NCBI GenBank assembly: GCA_003139695.1
Contig: PLJM01000025.1
Span: 124,001 to 188,000, forward strand
DNA length: 64,000 nt
From: Candidatus Dormiibacterota bacterium
Lineage (GTDB): Bacteria; Chloroflexota; Dormibacteria; Dormibacterales; Dormibacteraceae
Direction of reading: 5' to 3'
Position numbers and translations under genes: made by a program. Positions 1 through 8,395 of this stretch are shown here, piece by piece; position 1 is the stretch's first letter; every line of letters begins with the position of its first letter. The notes beneath the pieces were generated by a model, which was not told the DNA's origin, did no database searches, and was given only the letters and a program-made list of their open reading frames with translations.

Positions 1-1920
1 CTTCGCGCAGCCAAGACTCCGAGCCACCTCTCCGACCTGGCCGGGTACTCGCCCGATCTGACGATGGAGCAGAAGCTCGAGGTCCTCGAAACCCTCGACC
101 TCGAGGAGCGCTTGACCAAGCTCATCGGCTGGACCAAGCAGATCCTCGCGGATGCTTCGCTCAAGGAGAAGATCCGCAACGACGTCAGCGAAGGCATGGA
201 GAAGACCCAGCGCGAGTTCCTGCTCCGGCAGCAGCTCGAGGCAATCAAGAAGCAGCTCAACGAGGGCACCACGGATGTCGTGTCGACCTACCGCGAGCGC
301 GTCGCCAAGGCCGGCATGCCCGAGAACGTGCTGACCGAGGTCAACCGAGAGCTCGACCGCCTGGAGCGGACGAGCGAGCAGAACCCCGAGTACGGCTGGA
401 TCCGCACCTACCTCGACTGGATGCTCGACCTCCCGTGGAACGTGCGGTCGGACGACAACTACGACCTGGAAGAGGCGCGGCGAATCCTGGACGAGGACCA
501 CACCGGCCTGGGCGACGTCAAGGAGCGAATCATCGAGTTCCTTGCAGTTCGCAAGCTGCGCAAGGAGCGCGGCATGGAAGTTCTGGGTGGCCGTGGATCG
601 GGTGCGATCATCACGCTGGTCGGACCTCCTGGTGTCGGCAAGACCTCGCTCGGCGAGTCGGTCGCACGCGCGCTCGGCAGGAAGTTCACGCGTGTCTCTC
701 TTGGCGGCATCCGCGACGAGGCCGACATCCGCGGCCACCGCCGCACGTACGTCGGCGCCCTGCCGGGCCGCATCGTTCGCGCCCTGAAGGAAGCCGGGAC
801 CAAGAACCCGGTCATCATGCTCGACGAGATCGACAAGGTCGGCAACGACTGGAGGGGCGACCCTTCGTCCGCGCTGCTCGAGGTCCTCGACCCGGCGCAG
901 AACAACACATTCCGCGACCACTACCTCGAGGTCGACCTCGACCTGTCCGAGGTTCTGTTCATCCCGACCGCCAACGTGTCCGAGACGATTCCGGCGCCGC
1001 TGTTGGACCGGATGGAGCTCATCCGCCTCGACGGTTATACCGAGGAAGAAAAGGTGGCGATCGCTCGCGACCACCTCCTGAAGCGGCAGATCACGCAGGC
1101 GGGATTGAACCCCGACGAGGTCACCGTCACGGACGAGGCCTTGATGAAGGTCATCACCGACCACACCCGCGAGGCGGGCGTGCGGAACCTCGAGCGCGAG
1201 ATCGGCAAGATGACGCGCAAGGTGGCGACGAAGGTCGCGACCAAGGCGCTGACGCCGCCGGTGGCGATCACGCCAGAGCGCGTGCGCGAGTTCCTGGGCA
1301 AGCCGAAGTTCGACAACGAGGTCGCCGCTCGAACCGCGGTGCCAGGCGTGGCCACGGGCCTCGCAGTCACCGGGACGGGTGGAGATGTCCTCTTCGTCGA
1401 AGCGACGTCAACGAGCAACAACGGACAGGGTGGAGGTGGCAACCTGACGCTCACCGGCCAGCTCGGAGACGTGATGAAGGAGTCGGCGATGATCGCGCTG
1501 TCATTCGTCCGGTCGCACACCGTCGAGCTGAAGATCGCTCTCGACGCTGCTGACAGGGCGTTCCACATCCACGTACCAGAAGGCGCAGTGCCCAAGGACG
1601 GACCCTCGGCGGGCGTGACGATGACGACAGCCATCGTGAGCCTGCTCACCGGACGGCCGGTGCGCAGCACGGTCGGCATGACCGGCGAGGTCACGCTGCA
1701 GGGTTTGGTGCTGCCGATCGGCGGCGTCAAGCAGAAGGTGCTCGCGGCCCACCGCATGGGCCTCACCGAGGTCATCCTGCCGAAGCGAAACGAGAAAGAC
1801 CTGGACGACGTGCCTGAGAGTGTACGCAAGGTGATGACGTTCCACCTGGCGAGCCGAGTGGAAGAGGTGCTCGAGTTCGCGCTCGAGCAACCGGCCGTCA
1901 GCAAGACCCAAGCGGCTTAA
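1..1920 (+). CDS. lon: ATP-dependent Lon protease, 5'-truncated by window edge
   Basis: This is the C-terminal 639 codons of Lon, a cytosolic ATP-driven protease that degrades misfolded and regulatory proteins. The frame is open from base 1, so the first ATG at 64 is internal. Counting codons from base 1, the AAA+ Walker A GPPGVGKT is at 208-215. The catalytic dyad is Ser536 (in PKDGPSAG) and Lys577 (in GGVKQK). By comparison with E. coli Lon, about 150 N-terminal residues lie outside the window. The C-terminus is complete, ending in TAA at 1918-1920. The next gene starts a few dozen bases downstream in the same direction, so co-transcription is possible. Identification is firm. Confidence 0.98.
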   Translation, partial: LRAAKTPSHLSDLAGYSPDLTMEQKLEVLETLDLEERLTKLIGWTKQILADASLKEKIRNDVSEGMEKTQREFLLRQQLEAIKKQLNEGTTDVVSTYRERVAKAGMPENVLTEVNRELDRLERTSEQNPEYGWIRTYLDWMLDLPWNVRSDDNYDLEEARRILDEDHTGLGDVKERIIEFLAVRKLRKERGMEVLGGRGSGAIITLVGPPGVGKTSLGESVARALGRKFTRVSLGGIRDEADIRGHRRTYVGALPGRIVRALKEAGTKNPVIMLDEIDKVGNDWRGDPSSALLEVLDPAQNNTFRDHYLEVDLDLSEVLFIPTANVSETIPAPLLDRMELIRLDGYTEEEKVAIARDHLLKRQITQAGLNPDEVTVTDEALMKVITDHTREAGVRNLEREIGKMTRKVATKVATKALTPPVAITPERVREFLGKPKFDNEVAARTAVPGVATGLAVTGTGGDVLFVEATSTSNNGQGGGGNLTLTGQLGDVMKESAMIALSFVRSHTVELKIALDAADRAFHIHVPEGAVPKDGPSAGVTMTTAIVSLLTGRPVRSTVGMTGEVTLQGLVLPIGGVKQKVLAAHRMGLTEVILPKRNEKDLDDVPESVRKVMTFHLASRVEEVLEFALEQPAVSKTQAA

Positions 1921-1967
1921 CCCGAGTGCCAATACAGCCGACCCCTAATGGAACGCGCGGCACCGAG

Positions 1968-2420
1968 ATGCCGGGCGGCAAGCTTCTACAGAAGGTGTTC
2001 GAGCCGCTGGCGAAGCGGCACGTCGGCGCCTATCGAAAGACTGGCGGGACGGACAGGATGAGCCGCATGATGAAATTTCCGCTCGTTCTGCTCACCACCA
2101 AGGGCGCCCAGTCGGGGGCCGAACGGATTGTTGCGTTGGGTGGGTTCCAGGAAGGAGACGACTCCTGGCTCATTGTTGCCTCGAAGGGAGGGTCGAAGAC
2201 TCACCCTGCCTGGCTCAACAACATGATCAAGCACCCCGACGACATCTGGCTCGAGGTGGGCAAGCGCAAAATGAAGGTTCACGCGGAGGGGCTCACCGGC
2301 GCCGCCCGCGAGGAGGCATACCGCCGCATCGCGGCCGCGGCGCCGAACTATGGCGATTACCCCAAGAAAACCGACCGCGTGATCCCCGTCATCAAGCTGA
2401 CAGCAATCTCGGGGTCCTAA
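1968..2420 (+). CDS. Deazaflavin (F420)-dependent nitroreductase family protein
   Basis: A 150-residue protein of the DDN/F420-dependent nitroreductase family, split-barrel enzymes that use reduced F420 or bind related flavins. Family-like segments include the start (KRHVGAYRKTGG), FPLVLLTTKGAQSG, WLIVASKGGSKTHPAWLNN and the PNYGDYPKKT region. The substrate cannot be read from sequence; family members reduce nitro compounds or quinones. I chose ATG 1968 because it matches the family N-terminus; an in-frame GTG at 1926, six bases after the lon stop, would add 14 residues. The stop overlaps the next start by one base (TAATG), so translation is coupled to the CoA-binding gene. It suggests the organism makes F420. 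Confidence 0.85.
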   Translation: MPGGKLLQKVFEPLAKRHVGAYRKTGGTDRMSRMMKFPLVLLTTKGAQSGAERIVALGGFQEGDDSWLIVASKGGSKTHPAWLNNMIKHPDDIWLEVGKRKMKVHAEGLTGAAREEAYRRIAAAAPNYGDYPKKTDRVIPVIKLTAISGS

Positions 2421-2836
2421 TGGGCCGGCGCTCGCCCGAGGTGCTCGCCAGCGCGAAGACGATCGCCGTGGTTGGAGCGTCGCGCGATCCGCGGAAGGCC
2501 GGCGGATCGGTGCCCGAGGGATTGCAGCGGCGCGGCTTTCGCATCATCCCCATCAACCCGTTCGCAGACGAGCTGTTTGGAGAGCGCGTGTATCGCTCAC
2601 TCGCCGACGTTCCGGAAAAGATTGACCTGGTCGATGTGTTCAGGCCCGCAGCCGACGCGCCCGAGATCGCACGGCAGGCAGTGGCCATCGGTGCCAAGGC
2701 GCTGTGGCTTCAGGAGGACATCCGCTCGGATGAAGCACGCCGCATCGCCGAAGAGGGCGGGCTCGACTACATTGAGGACGAATGCACCGCCGTGGTGGCT
2801 TCGCTGTACCGGATCAAGAAAGTAGCCTCTGCGTAA
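2420..2836 (+). CDS. CoA-binding domain protein (YccU-like)
   Basis: A 138-residue single-domain Rossmann protein of the CoA-binding family related to the nucleotide-binding domain of succinyl-CoA synthetase alpha. The N-terminal motif IAVVGASRDPRKAGGSVP (about residues 14-31) forms the CoA pocket; further family signatures are RGFRIIPINP and ALWLQEDIRSDEA. These small proteins bind CoA tightly and are thought to modulate CoA- or acyl-CoA-dependent processes, but the exact role is unknown. Start ATG 2420 overlaps the previous stop by one base. The gene ends two bases before the convergent membrane-protein gene. Family assignment is strong, function vague. Confidence 0.9.
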   Translation: MGRRSPEVLASAKTIAVVGASRDPRKAGGSVPEGLQRRGFRIIPINPFADELFGERVYRSLADVPEKIDLVDVFRPAADAPEIARQAVAIGAKALWLQEDIRSDEARRIAEEGGLDYIEDECTAVVASLYRIKKVASA

Positions 2837-2837
2837 C

Positions 2838-4100
2838 TCACACCGCCACGCTGCCTGGTGCGGGTGAGGCGGTCGATGGCGTCGGCGCCGGCTCGATTCC
2901 GCGTTTCCATTCTTTTAATGCAAGCGCGCCTGTCACCAACAAGAGTGGCAGCGCGACGATGGTAATGCGGTCGCCTTGCGAGAAGGTCAACCCCCCGGAC
3001 ACATAGATGTTCAGCAGTGCGACCCACAGCAGCGCGAGCCGCCCATCGCGCGCTCGCCACACAGCCACGCCCACGATTGGGATCGACGCCAGAAGCAGGA
3101 CGAAGTAAGAGACATTTGTGGCCACAATCACACGCGCGAGCAGGGTATGGCCGTGAATTAGGAAGTTGGATCCCGCCACGAGATTCTCGAAGAGCGTGGA
3201 AGCGAACACGGCCACCGCATCTCCGAAATGGTTGAGGACCAGGCGAGCCGCCTCGAAGTTGCTGATGTCAACGAGCTTCAGCCGTGCCGCATCGACGTCG
3301 ATGCTTTGCCCAATCGCCACGTCGAGACGAGATAGGAAGTACCCGCGGATCGCCTTCTCCCCAATGTTCGATATGCCGAAGTAGCCATTGAAATGGATGT
3401 TGATCGCAATCTGAACGGCAATAGGGATGAGGCAGGCAGCAAGCACAACGGAAGGAAGCCCTCGCGCGGGACCCCTGACGATTGCGATGGCCAAAACCAA
3501 CACCATGACTACCAGAAGGAACTCGAACTCCGGTTTCACGACCACGAGGAGTGACACTGGTAACAGGGCCCACGCCGCCTGTGATGCGGTCGGGCGGCGG
3601 GTGAGGTGCGACAGGCCGTACATCCAGACCGCCAGCAACGCCACAACGGTGATCTCTGTCAATCCCTCGAAGGTGAGCAGGATCAGCGATAAGTTCGTTG
3701 CCAGCAACACGAACACGATTGCGGCAGCCCAATCCGACTTCACGAATCGGTTAGTCGCGGCAGCGGCGACGTTCAGCGTTATGAGCCATAAGACCACATT
3801 GAGGAACCAGATCCCGAGGATCCCGCCAACGCGCTGAGCCAGCCCCAGAAGCAATGGATAGAGGAAAGGACGCCAGGCCGAGGCATCCGCGCTTGCCCGG
3901 GCTCCATAAATCCAATCCGCGACAGCGCGGTACTCCAGCGAGTCGGGACGGCTGAATACCTCGGAGAAAACATGCCGCGCTGAGCCTGAGGCCCAGCTCA
4001 CCAAGAGATAGCTGATCAGCGCCACTGCGTTGAGGATGATCAGCCGCGACGGACGCTTCAAGATGACCAACGTAGCACGGTCGCGGCGGGTTTCAGCCAC
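2838..4100 (-). CDS. Multi-pass membrane protein, GT-C glycosyltransferase-like
   Basis: A 420-residue integral membrane protein with about ten hydrophobic segments. After the first membrane segment an extracytoplasmic loop reads SRPDSLEYRAVADW and then WRPFLYPLLLGL, the pattern seen in lipid-linked-sugar glycosyltransferases of the GT-C/ArnT/PMT superfamily, where an acidic residue after the first membrane span binds metal or catalyses. The C-terminal tail is short and cytosolic-looking. The acceptor is unknown; such proteins usually decorate envelope glycans. It stands alone, convergent with the CoA-binding gene and divergent from the CYTH gene 43 bases away. The GT-C assignment is inference from the loop motif and topology. 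Confidence 0.55.
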   Translation of the reverse strand: MAETRRDRATLVILKRPSRLIILNAVALISYLLVSWASGSARHVFSEVFSRPDSLEYRAVADWIYGARASADASAWRPFLYPLLLGLAQRVGGILGIWFLNVVLWLITLNVAAAATNRFVKSDWAAAIVFVLLATNLSLILLTFEGLTEITVVALLAVWMYGLSHLTRRPTASQAAWALLPVSLLVVVKPEFEFLLVVMVLVLAIAIVRGPARGLPSVVLAACLIPIAVQIAINIHFNGYFGISNIGEKAIRGYFLSRLDVAIGQSIDVDAARLKLVDISNFEAARLVLNHFGDAVAVFASTLFENLVAGSNFLIHGHTLLARVIVATNVSYFVLLLASIPIVGVAVWRARDGRLALLWVALLNIYVSGGLTFSQGDRITIVALPLLLVTGALALKEWKRGIEPAPTPSTASPAPGSVAV

Positions 4101-4143
4101 GCCAAAATAGCCGCTAATCAGCCAGTACGGCTACTCTCCACAC

Positions 4144-4731
4144 ATGCCGCCCCGGCGTCCTCCTCATCGGCCTCGCGATCGCAGCGTCGAGTGCGAGCTT
4201 AAGTTCCGCGTCGCTGGGCCTCGCAACCATGCGCGCATTCGCGCCGCTCTACGCAAAAGAGGAGCCAAGCTCGAGGGCAAGTACAACGAGGAGAACTACA
4301 GGTTCGACGGTCCAGGCAAGTCGACGCGCGGAACGACACTGAGGTTGAGGGTTCTGAACGGCGGGCCGCACGGCGTGCTCACCGTGAAAGGGCCGGCCAA
4401 GTTTGTCGGCAAGGTCAAGGTGCGCGAGGAGACGGAGATCGACGTCAAGGACGTACACGCGACTCTCGACCTGCTGGCGCAGCTGGGCTTCAACGTCGAG
4501 TTCACCTACAAAAAGCAGCGCATCATGTGGACGCTCGACGGAGTGGTGAACGTCACGCTAGACACGCTGGACTATGGCTGGTTCGTAGAGCTGGAAGGAC
4601 CGCTCGAGGTTCTACCGACGCACGCACGCAGCCTGGGATTCAATCCGGACAAAGCGTTGAAGGATTCTTACTCAGTGCTGGCGCGCAAGCACCTGGCCAA
4701 GACGAAGCCGGCGCCTGCCGCCGAGAACTGA
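4144..4731 (+). CDS. CYTH domain protein (adenylate cyclase CyaB / triphosphatase family)
   Basis: A 195-residue CYTH (CyaB-thiamine triphosphatase) domain protein. The hallmark ExExK metal/triphosphate motif is Glu16-x-Glu18-x-Lys20 after a basic N-terminal tail, followed by the tunnel strands TTLRLRVLNG, GVLTVKGP, REETEID and the C-terminal FVELEGP strand. Known members hydrolyse inorganic or thiamine triphosphate, or act as class IV adenylate cyclases; sequence alone does not decide. The KKQRIMW segment and the C-terminal ELEGP strand resemble CyaB-like proteins. A TACTCT -10-like hexamer at 4132-4137, six bases before the ATG and with no Shine-Dalgarno, suggests a leaderless transcript. 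If it makes cAMP it could serve the cNMP-binding protein at 48999. Confidence 0.85.
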   Translation: MPPRRPPHRPRDRSVECELKFRVAGPRNHARIRAALRKRGAKLEGKYNEENYRFDGPGKSTRGTTLRLRVLNGGPHGVLTVKGPAKFVGKVKVREETEIDVKDVHATLDLLAQLGFNVEFTYKKQRIMWTLDGVVNVTLDTLDYGWFVELEGPLEVLPTHARSLGFNPDKALKDSYSVLARKHLAKTKPAPAAEN

Positions 4732-4777
4732 CCTACGATTCAGTGGGCCGATGTGCTTGAAGCCCCCCATCCCCGAA

Positions 4778-4848
4778 CGACCACTTGTGCCCTTTTGGCT
4801 GTATCCATTGTCAGGGATACGACCATTTGTGCCCTTTTGCCTGTATCC
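4778..4848 (+). repeat. Paired 24-base box element, copy 1
   Basis: Two near-identical boxes start at 4778 and 4820 (42 bases apart), each beginning CGACCAYTTGTGCCC and continuing TTTTGSCTGTATCC. Between them GTATCC (4801-4806) and GGATAC (4815-4820) can form a six-pair hairpin. The element lies between the convergent CYTH and aldehyde dehydrogenase genes. Four related elements occur in this window at 13684, 14682, 37614 and 49417. Confidence 0.85.
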
Positions 4849-4859
4849 AGAACGGCCGG

Positions 4860-6239
4860 TTAGGTTTTGGCCGGGCCCACCCAGACTGTTTGGATGTTGG
4901 TGAACTCTCTGATTCCCGCGGCTGACAACTCTCGGCCGTATCCTGACCTCTTCACGCCACCGAACGGAAGCCGCGCGTCCGACGCCACCATCCCGTTGAT
5001 GAACACCAGGCCCGCCTCCACCCGCTCGGCCAGCATCTGGCCGCGCTCGACGTCCCCCGTCCAGATGCTGGAGCCGAGGCCGAAGTCCGTGTCGTTGGCG
5101 ACGCGCAGCGCCTCCTCGGCGTCGCGCACGCGAATCACCGCCGCCACCGGGCCGAACGTCTCCTCGTTGTAGACCGGCATCCCGGGCTTCACGCCAGCGA
5201 GCACTGTCGGTTCGAAGAAGTTCCCGCCATTGTTCAGCCGCTTGCCGCCGGCCAGGACCTTGGCGCCTTTGCTGATCGACTCCTTGACCTGCCGCTCGAG
5301 ATCGTCGACGAGGTCAGGCCTCGCTAGCGGCCCGACCTGGTTCGCGCGATCGGTTGGGTCCCCCACCTTGAGCGCTGCGACGGCTTTCGAGAACAGCTCC
5401 TCGAACTCGTCGGCGATGGGCTCGGCGACGATGAACCGCTTCGCGGCGATGCAGCTCTGGCCGTTGTTCTGGTTGCGTGCACGACATGCGACAGTGGCCG
5501 CCGTCTTGACGTCCGCATCCTCGAGCACGATGAAAGGGTCCGAGCCGCCCAGCTCGAGCACCGACTTCTTCAACGCCTTCCCGGCCGCCGATGCGACGAG
5601 CTCGCCGGCTGCCTCTGAGCCGGTCAGCGTGACGCCGGCAACGCGGCGGTCGGCGATGATCCCCGAAATCGGCCCTGGACCGATGAGCAGCGTCTGGAAC
5701 ACTCCCGCGGGGACTCCTGCCTCGCGAAAGACGTCCTCGATCGCAAGCGCGCACTGCGGCACATTCGATGCGTGCTTCAACAGCATCACGTTGCCTGCCG
5801 CGAGCGCCGGAAGCCCGGCGCGAAAGGCCTGCCAGAAAGGAAAGTTCCAGGGCATCACGGCGAGGATCACGCCCAGGGGCTGGTACCTGACGTAGCTCTT
5901 GGTGGCCGTGCTCTCGATCGGCTCGTCGGCCAGCAGGCGCGCGGCGTTGTCGGCGATCCAGGTCGCGCTCCACGCGCACTTCTCGACCTCGCCCTCGGCC
6001 TCCACGATGGGCTTGCCCATCTCCGCCGTCATCAGGGCGGCGAAGCGCGATTTCTCCGCCCTCAGGACGCCGGCCACCGCTCGCAAGAGGGCCGTTCGCA
6101 AATCCATGCCCGCGTCGCGCCAGGCATGCCTGGAGGACCAGGCCCGCTCCACGGCGGCTTCGACGCCGGCAGCGTCCAGGTCGGGGAAGGTGGCCAGCTC
6201 CTTGCCGTTCGAGGGATCAATTGATCTGAGCACTTTCAC
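4860..6239 (-). CDS. gabD: NAD(P)-dependent succinate-semialdehyde dehydrogenase
   Basis: A 459-residue aldehyde dehydrogenase that oxidises succinate semialdehyde or a similar aldehyde to the acid with NAD(P). Catalytic Cys263 is in NNGQSC, the general base Glu229 in LELGGSDPF, and the oxyanion Asn132 in PWNFPFWQAFR. The C-terminus PFGGVKRSGYGRE is typical. Length and motifs fit the SSADH (GabD/YneI) group better than betaine-aldehyde types, but the substrate is inferred. The GTG start at 6239 gives a family-like N-terminus (VLRSIDPSNGKELA). It is transcribed divergently from glgE and ends 12 bases from the paired-box repeat. No gamma-aminobutyrate gene is nearby. Confidence 0.88.
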   Translation of the reverse strand: MKVLRSIDPSNGKELATFPDLDAAGVEAAVERAWSSRHAWRDAGMDLRTALLRAVAGVLRAEKSRFAALMTAEMGKPIVEAEGEVEKCAWSATWIADNAARLLADEPIESTATKSYVRYQPLGVILAVMPWNFPFWQAFRAGLPALAAGNVMLLKHASNVPQCALAIEDVFREAGVPAGVFQTLLIGPGPISGIIADRRVAGVTLTGSEAAGELVASAAGKALKKSVLELGGSDPFIVLEDADVKTAATVACRARNQNNGQSCIAAKRFIVAEPIADEFEELFSKAVAALKVGDPTDRANQVGPLARPDLVDDLERQVKESISKGAKVLAGGKRLNNGGNFFEPTVLAGVKPGMPVYNEETFGPVAAVIRVRDAEEALRVANDTDFGLGSSIWTGDVERGQMLAERVEAGLVFINGMVASDARLPFGGVKRSGYGRELSAAGIREFTNIQTVWVGPAKT

Positions 6240-6287
6240 AGTTTATGCCCGCCCTGACGAAGGACGCGTTCACGCCCCCACCCCCAC

Positions 6288-6311
6288 CCCCTCCCCTCGG
6301 GCGGGGAGGGG
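6288..6311. repeat. Perfect GC hairpin in gabD/glgE divergent region
   Basis: CCCCTCCCC (6288-6296) and GGGGAGGGG (6303-6311) form a perfect nine-pair stem with a six-base loop, preceded by a C-rich tract. The 167-base region 6240-6406 between gabD and the preferred glgE start holds this hairpin and otherwise no clear promoter. A similar CCTCCCCG/CGGGGAGG hairpin lies at 29813-29833, so it may be a dispersed repeat. Confidence 0.7.
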
Positions 6312-6406
6312 AGTTTGCATACCAAGGTCTACCCAAGTTGGCGCCCCTCTTTACGATTGCACCAGTGGCCCGCTCTCCCGTCAAAAGACGCCCCGATCCA
6401 CCTGCC

Positions 6407-8395
6407 ATGCCGGCCGCCAAGGCGCCTGGCGTCCAGGTCGACGGGCGGCGCCGGGTGGCGATCGAGGCGATTTCGCCCGAAGTGGAGGCGGGTCGATTCC
6501 CAGCCAAGCGCTCGTTGGGCGAAAAGGTCGCGATCGAGGCTGACGTTTTCGCCGACGGCCACGACGCGGTCGCTTGCGTCATTCGCTACCGCCACCAGTC
6601 GGAGGTCGCGTGGACCGAGGTGCCGATGGTGACCCTGGGCAACGACCGGTGGCGCGCCGAAGTCATAGTCAGCCGGCTTGGGCGCTATCTCTACACGGTC
6701 CAGGGATGGGTCGACCGCTTTCAGACTTGGCGCCTTCAGCTTGCCAAGCGCGTCGCAGCAGGGCAGGACGTGGGACAGGAGCTCAAGGTGGGCGCCCAGC
6801 TGGTCGAAGCAGCGGCTAAACGAGCCCAAGGCGTCGACGCGGCTTTACTGACCAAGCATGCGGAAGCCCTCGCCAGTGGAACCGCAACGATCGGCCAGGA
6901 CGTGATCGATCTGATGGACCGCTATCCCGATAGGAGCGAGGCCGTCACCTACCCCCGCGAGCTCGAGATGCTCGTCGATCCTGAGCGCGCCCGGTTCAGC
7001 GCCTGGTACGAGCTGTTCCCCAGGTCGGCCGGGGAGCCCGGTCGCCACGGCACTTTCCGAGACGTCGAAAAACGCCTGCCCTACATCGCGGGCATGGGCT
7101 TCGACGTCCTTTACCTGCCGCCCATCCATCCGATCGGACGCACCAATCGCAAGGGAGCCAACAACGTCATCAAGGCATCGCCAGGCGAGCCTGGCAGCCC
7201 ATGGGCGATCGGCTCAGAGGAGGGCGGGCATAAATCGATCGCTCCCGAGCTCGGAACCCTCGACGACTTCCGCCACCTGCTGGGCGCAGCCAAGGAGAAG
7301 GGTCTCGACGTCGCCCTCGACATCGCGTTCCAGTGCTCGCCCGACCACCCGTACGTCCGCGAGCACCCCGAGTGGTTTCGTCACCGGCCCGACGGCTCGA
7401 TCCAGTACGCGGAAAACCCGCCGAAGAAATACGAGGACATCGTCCCCTTCGATTTCGAGTGCGAGGCTTGGCGTGAGCTGTGGGCCGAGCTCCTCTCGAT
7501 CATCACGTACTGGATCGACCAGGGAGTGCATGTCTTCCGAATCGACAATCCCCACACCAAGCCGTTCCCCTTCTGGGAGTGGCTCATCGGCGAGGTCAAG
7601 CGCGGCAACCCCGACGTCATCTTTCTGGCCGAGGCCTTCACACGCCCCAGGGTCATGTACCGCTTGGCGAAGTGCGGATTCACTCAGTCGTACACCTATT
7701 TCACTTGGCGCCACACCGCCTGGGAGATCACCCAGTACTTCACCGAGATGACCCAATCGCCGATAAGCGACTTTTTTCGGCCCAACCTGTGGGCCAACAC
7801 GCCCGACATCCTCACCGAGTACCTGCAGACGGGCGGACGGCCGGCATTCGCCGCACGCTTGGTGCTGGCGGCGACGCTGGGAGCGAACTACGGCATCTAT
7901 GGGCCCGCCTTCGAGCTGATCGAGGCCCGGGCCAAGGAACCCGGCTCCGAGGAGTACCTCGACTCTGAGAAATACCAGCTGCGCAGCTGGAACATCGACT
8001 CTCCGGATAGCCTTCGCGAGATGATCACGCTCGTCAATGAGATCCGGCACGAGAACGTGGCCCTCCAGAGCGACCGCGGCCTGCGCTTCCACACGACGGA
8101 GAACGAGAGCCTCCTCGCCTACACGAAGAGCACGACCGACCTCGCCGACGTCGTGCTGACCGTCGTCAACCTCGACCCGCATCACACTCAGGCCGGTATG
8201 GTCACCCTCCCGTTGAAGGACCTGGGCCTGGACACAGACAAGAGCTACCAGGCGCACGAGCTGCTCAGCGGCGCGCGGTACATGTGGAACGGCCCGCGCA
8301 ACTACGTCGAGATCAACCCACATGCCGCTCCGGCGCAGATCTTCAGGTTTCGGCGTCGCGTCCGCAGCGAGCACGACTTCGAGTACTTCCTGTGA
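6407..8395 (+). CDS. glgE: Alpha-1,4-glucan:maltose-1-phosphate maltosyltransferase
   Basis: A 662-residue GH13_3 enzyme that extends alpha-1,4-glucan with maltose from maltose 1-phosphate. The N-terminal beta domain (GRRRVAIEAISPEVEAGRFPAKR) and the catalytic barrel with YLPPIHPIGRTNRKG, the nucleophile in FRIDNPHTKPF and the acid in FLAEAFTRP are all recognisable. ATG 6407 is preferred over an in-frame ATG at 6245 because the extra 54 residues are low-complexity, cross the GC hairpin and have no counterpart in GlgE. The stop overlaps the next start as GTGA, so it is coupled to treS/mak, whose kinase domain makes its substrate. Cytosolic. Confidence 0.95.
   Translation: MPAAKAPGVQVDGRRRVAIEAISPEVEAGRFPAKRSLGEKVAIEADVFADGHDAVACVIRYRHQSEVAWTEVPMVTLGNDRWRAEVIVSRLGRYLYTVQGWVDRFQTWRLQLAKRVAAGQDVGQELKVGAQLVEAAAKRAQGVDAALLTKHAEALASGTATIGQDVIDLMDRYPDRSEAVTYPRELEMLVDPERARFSAWYELFPRSAGEPGRHGTFRDVEKRLPYIAGMGFDVLYLPPIHPIGRTNRKGANNVIKASPGEPGSPWAIGSEEGGHKSIAPELGTLDDFRHLLGAAKEKGLDVALDIAFQCSPDHPYVREHPEWFRHRPDGSIQYAENPPKKYEDIVPFDFECEAWRELWAELLSIITYWIDQGVHVFRIDNPHTKPFPFWEWLIGEVKRGNPDVIFLAEAFTRPRVMYRLAKCGFTQSYTYFTWRHTAWEITQYFTEMTQSPISDFFRPNLWANTPDILTEYLQTGGRPAFAARLVLAATLGANYGIYGPAFELIEARAKEPGSEEYLDSEKYQLRSWNIDSPDSLREMITLVNEIRHENVALQSDRGLRFHTTENESLLAYTKSTTDLADVVLTVVNLDPHHTQAGMVTLPLKDLGLDTDKSYQAHELLSGARYMWNGPRNYVEINPHAAPAQIFRFRRRVRSEHDFEYFL

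Noticed and set aside
4778..4848. CRISPR-like mini array
   Set aside because: Only two boxes per site, 17-18 base spacers that form hairpins, several dispersed sites and no cas genes.
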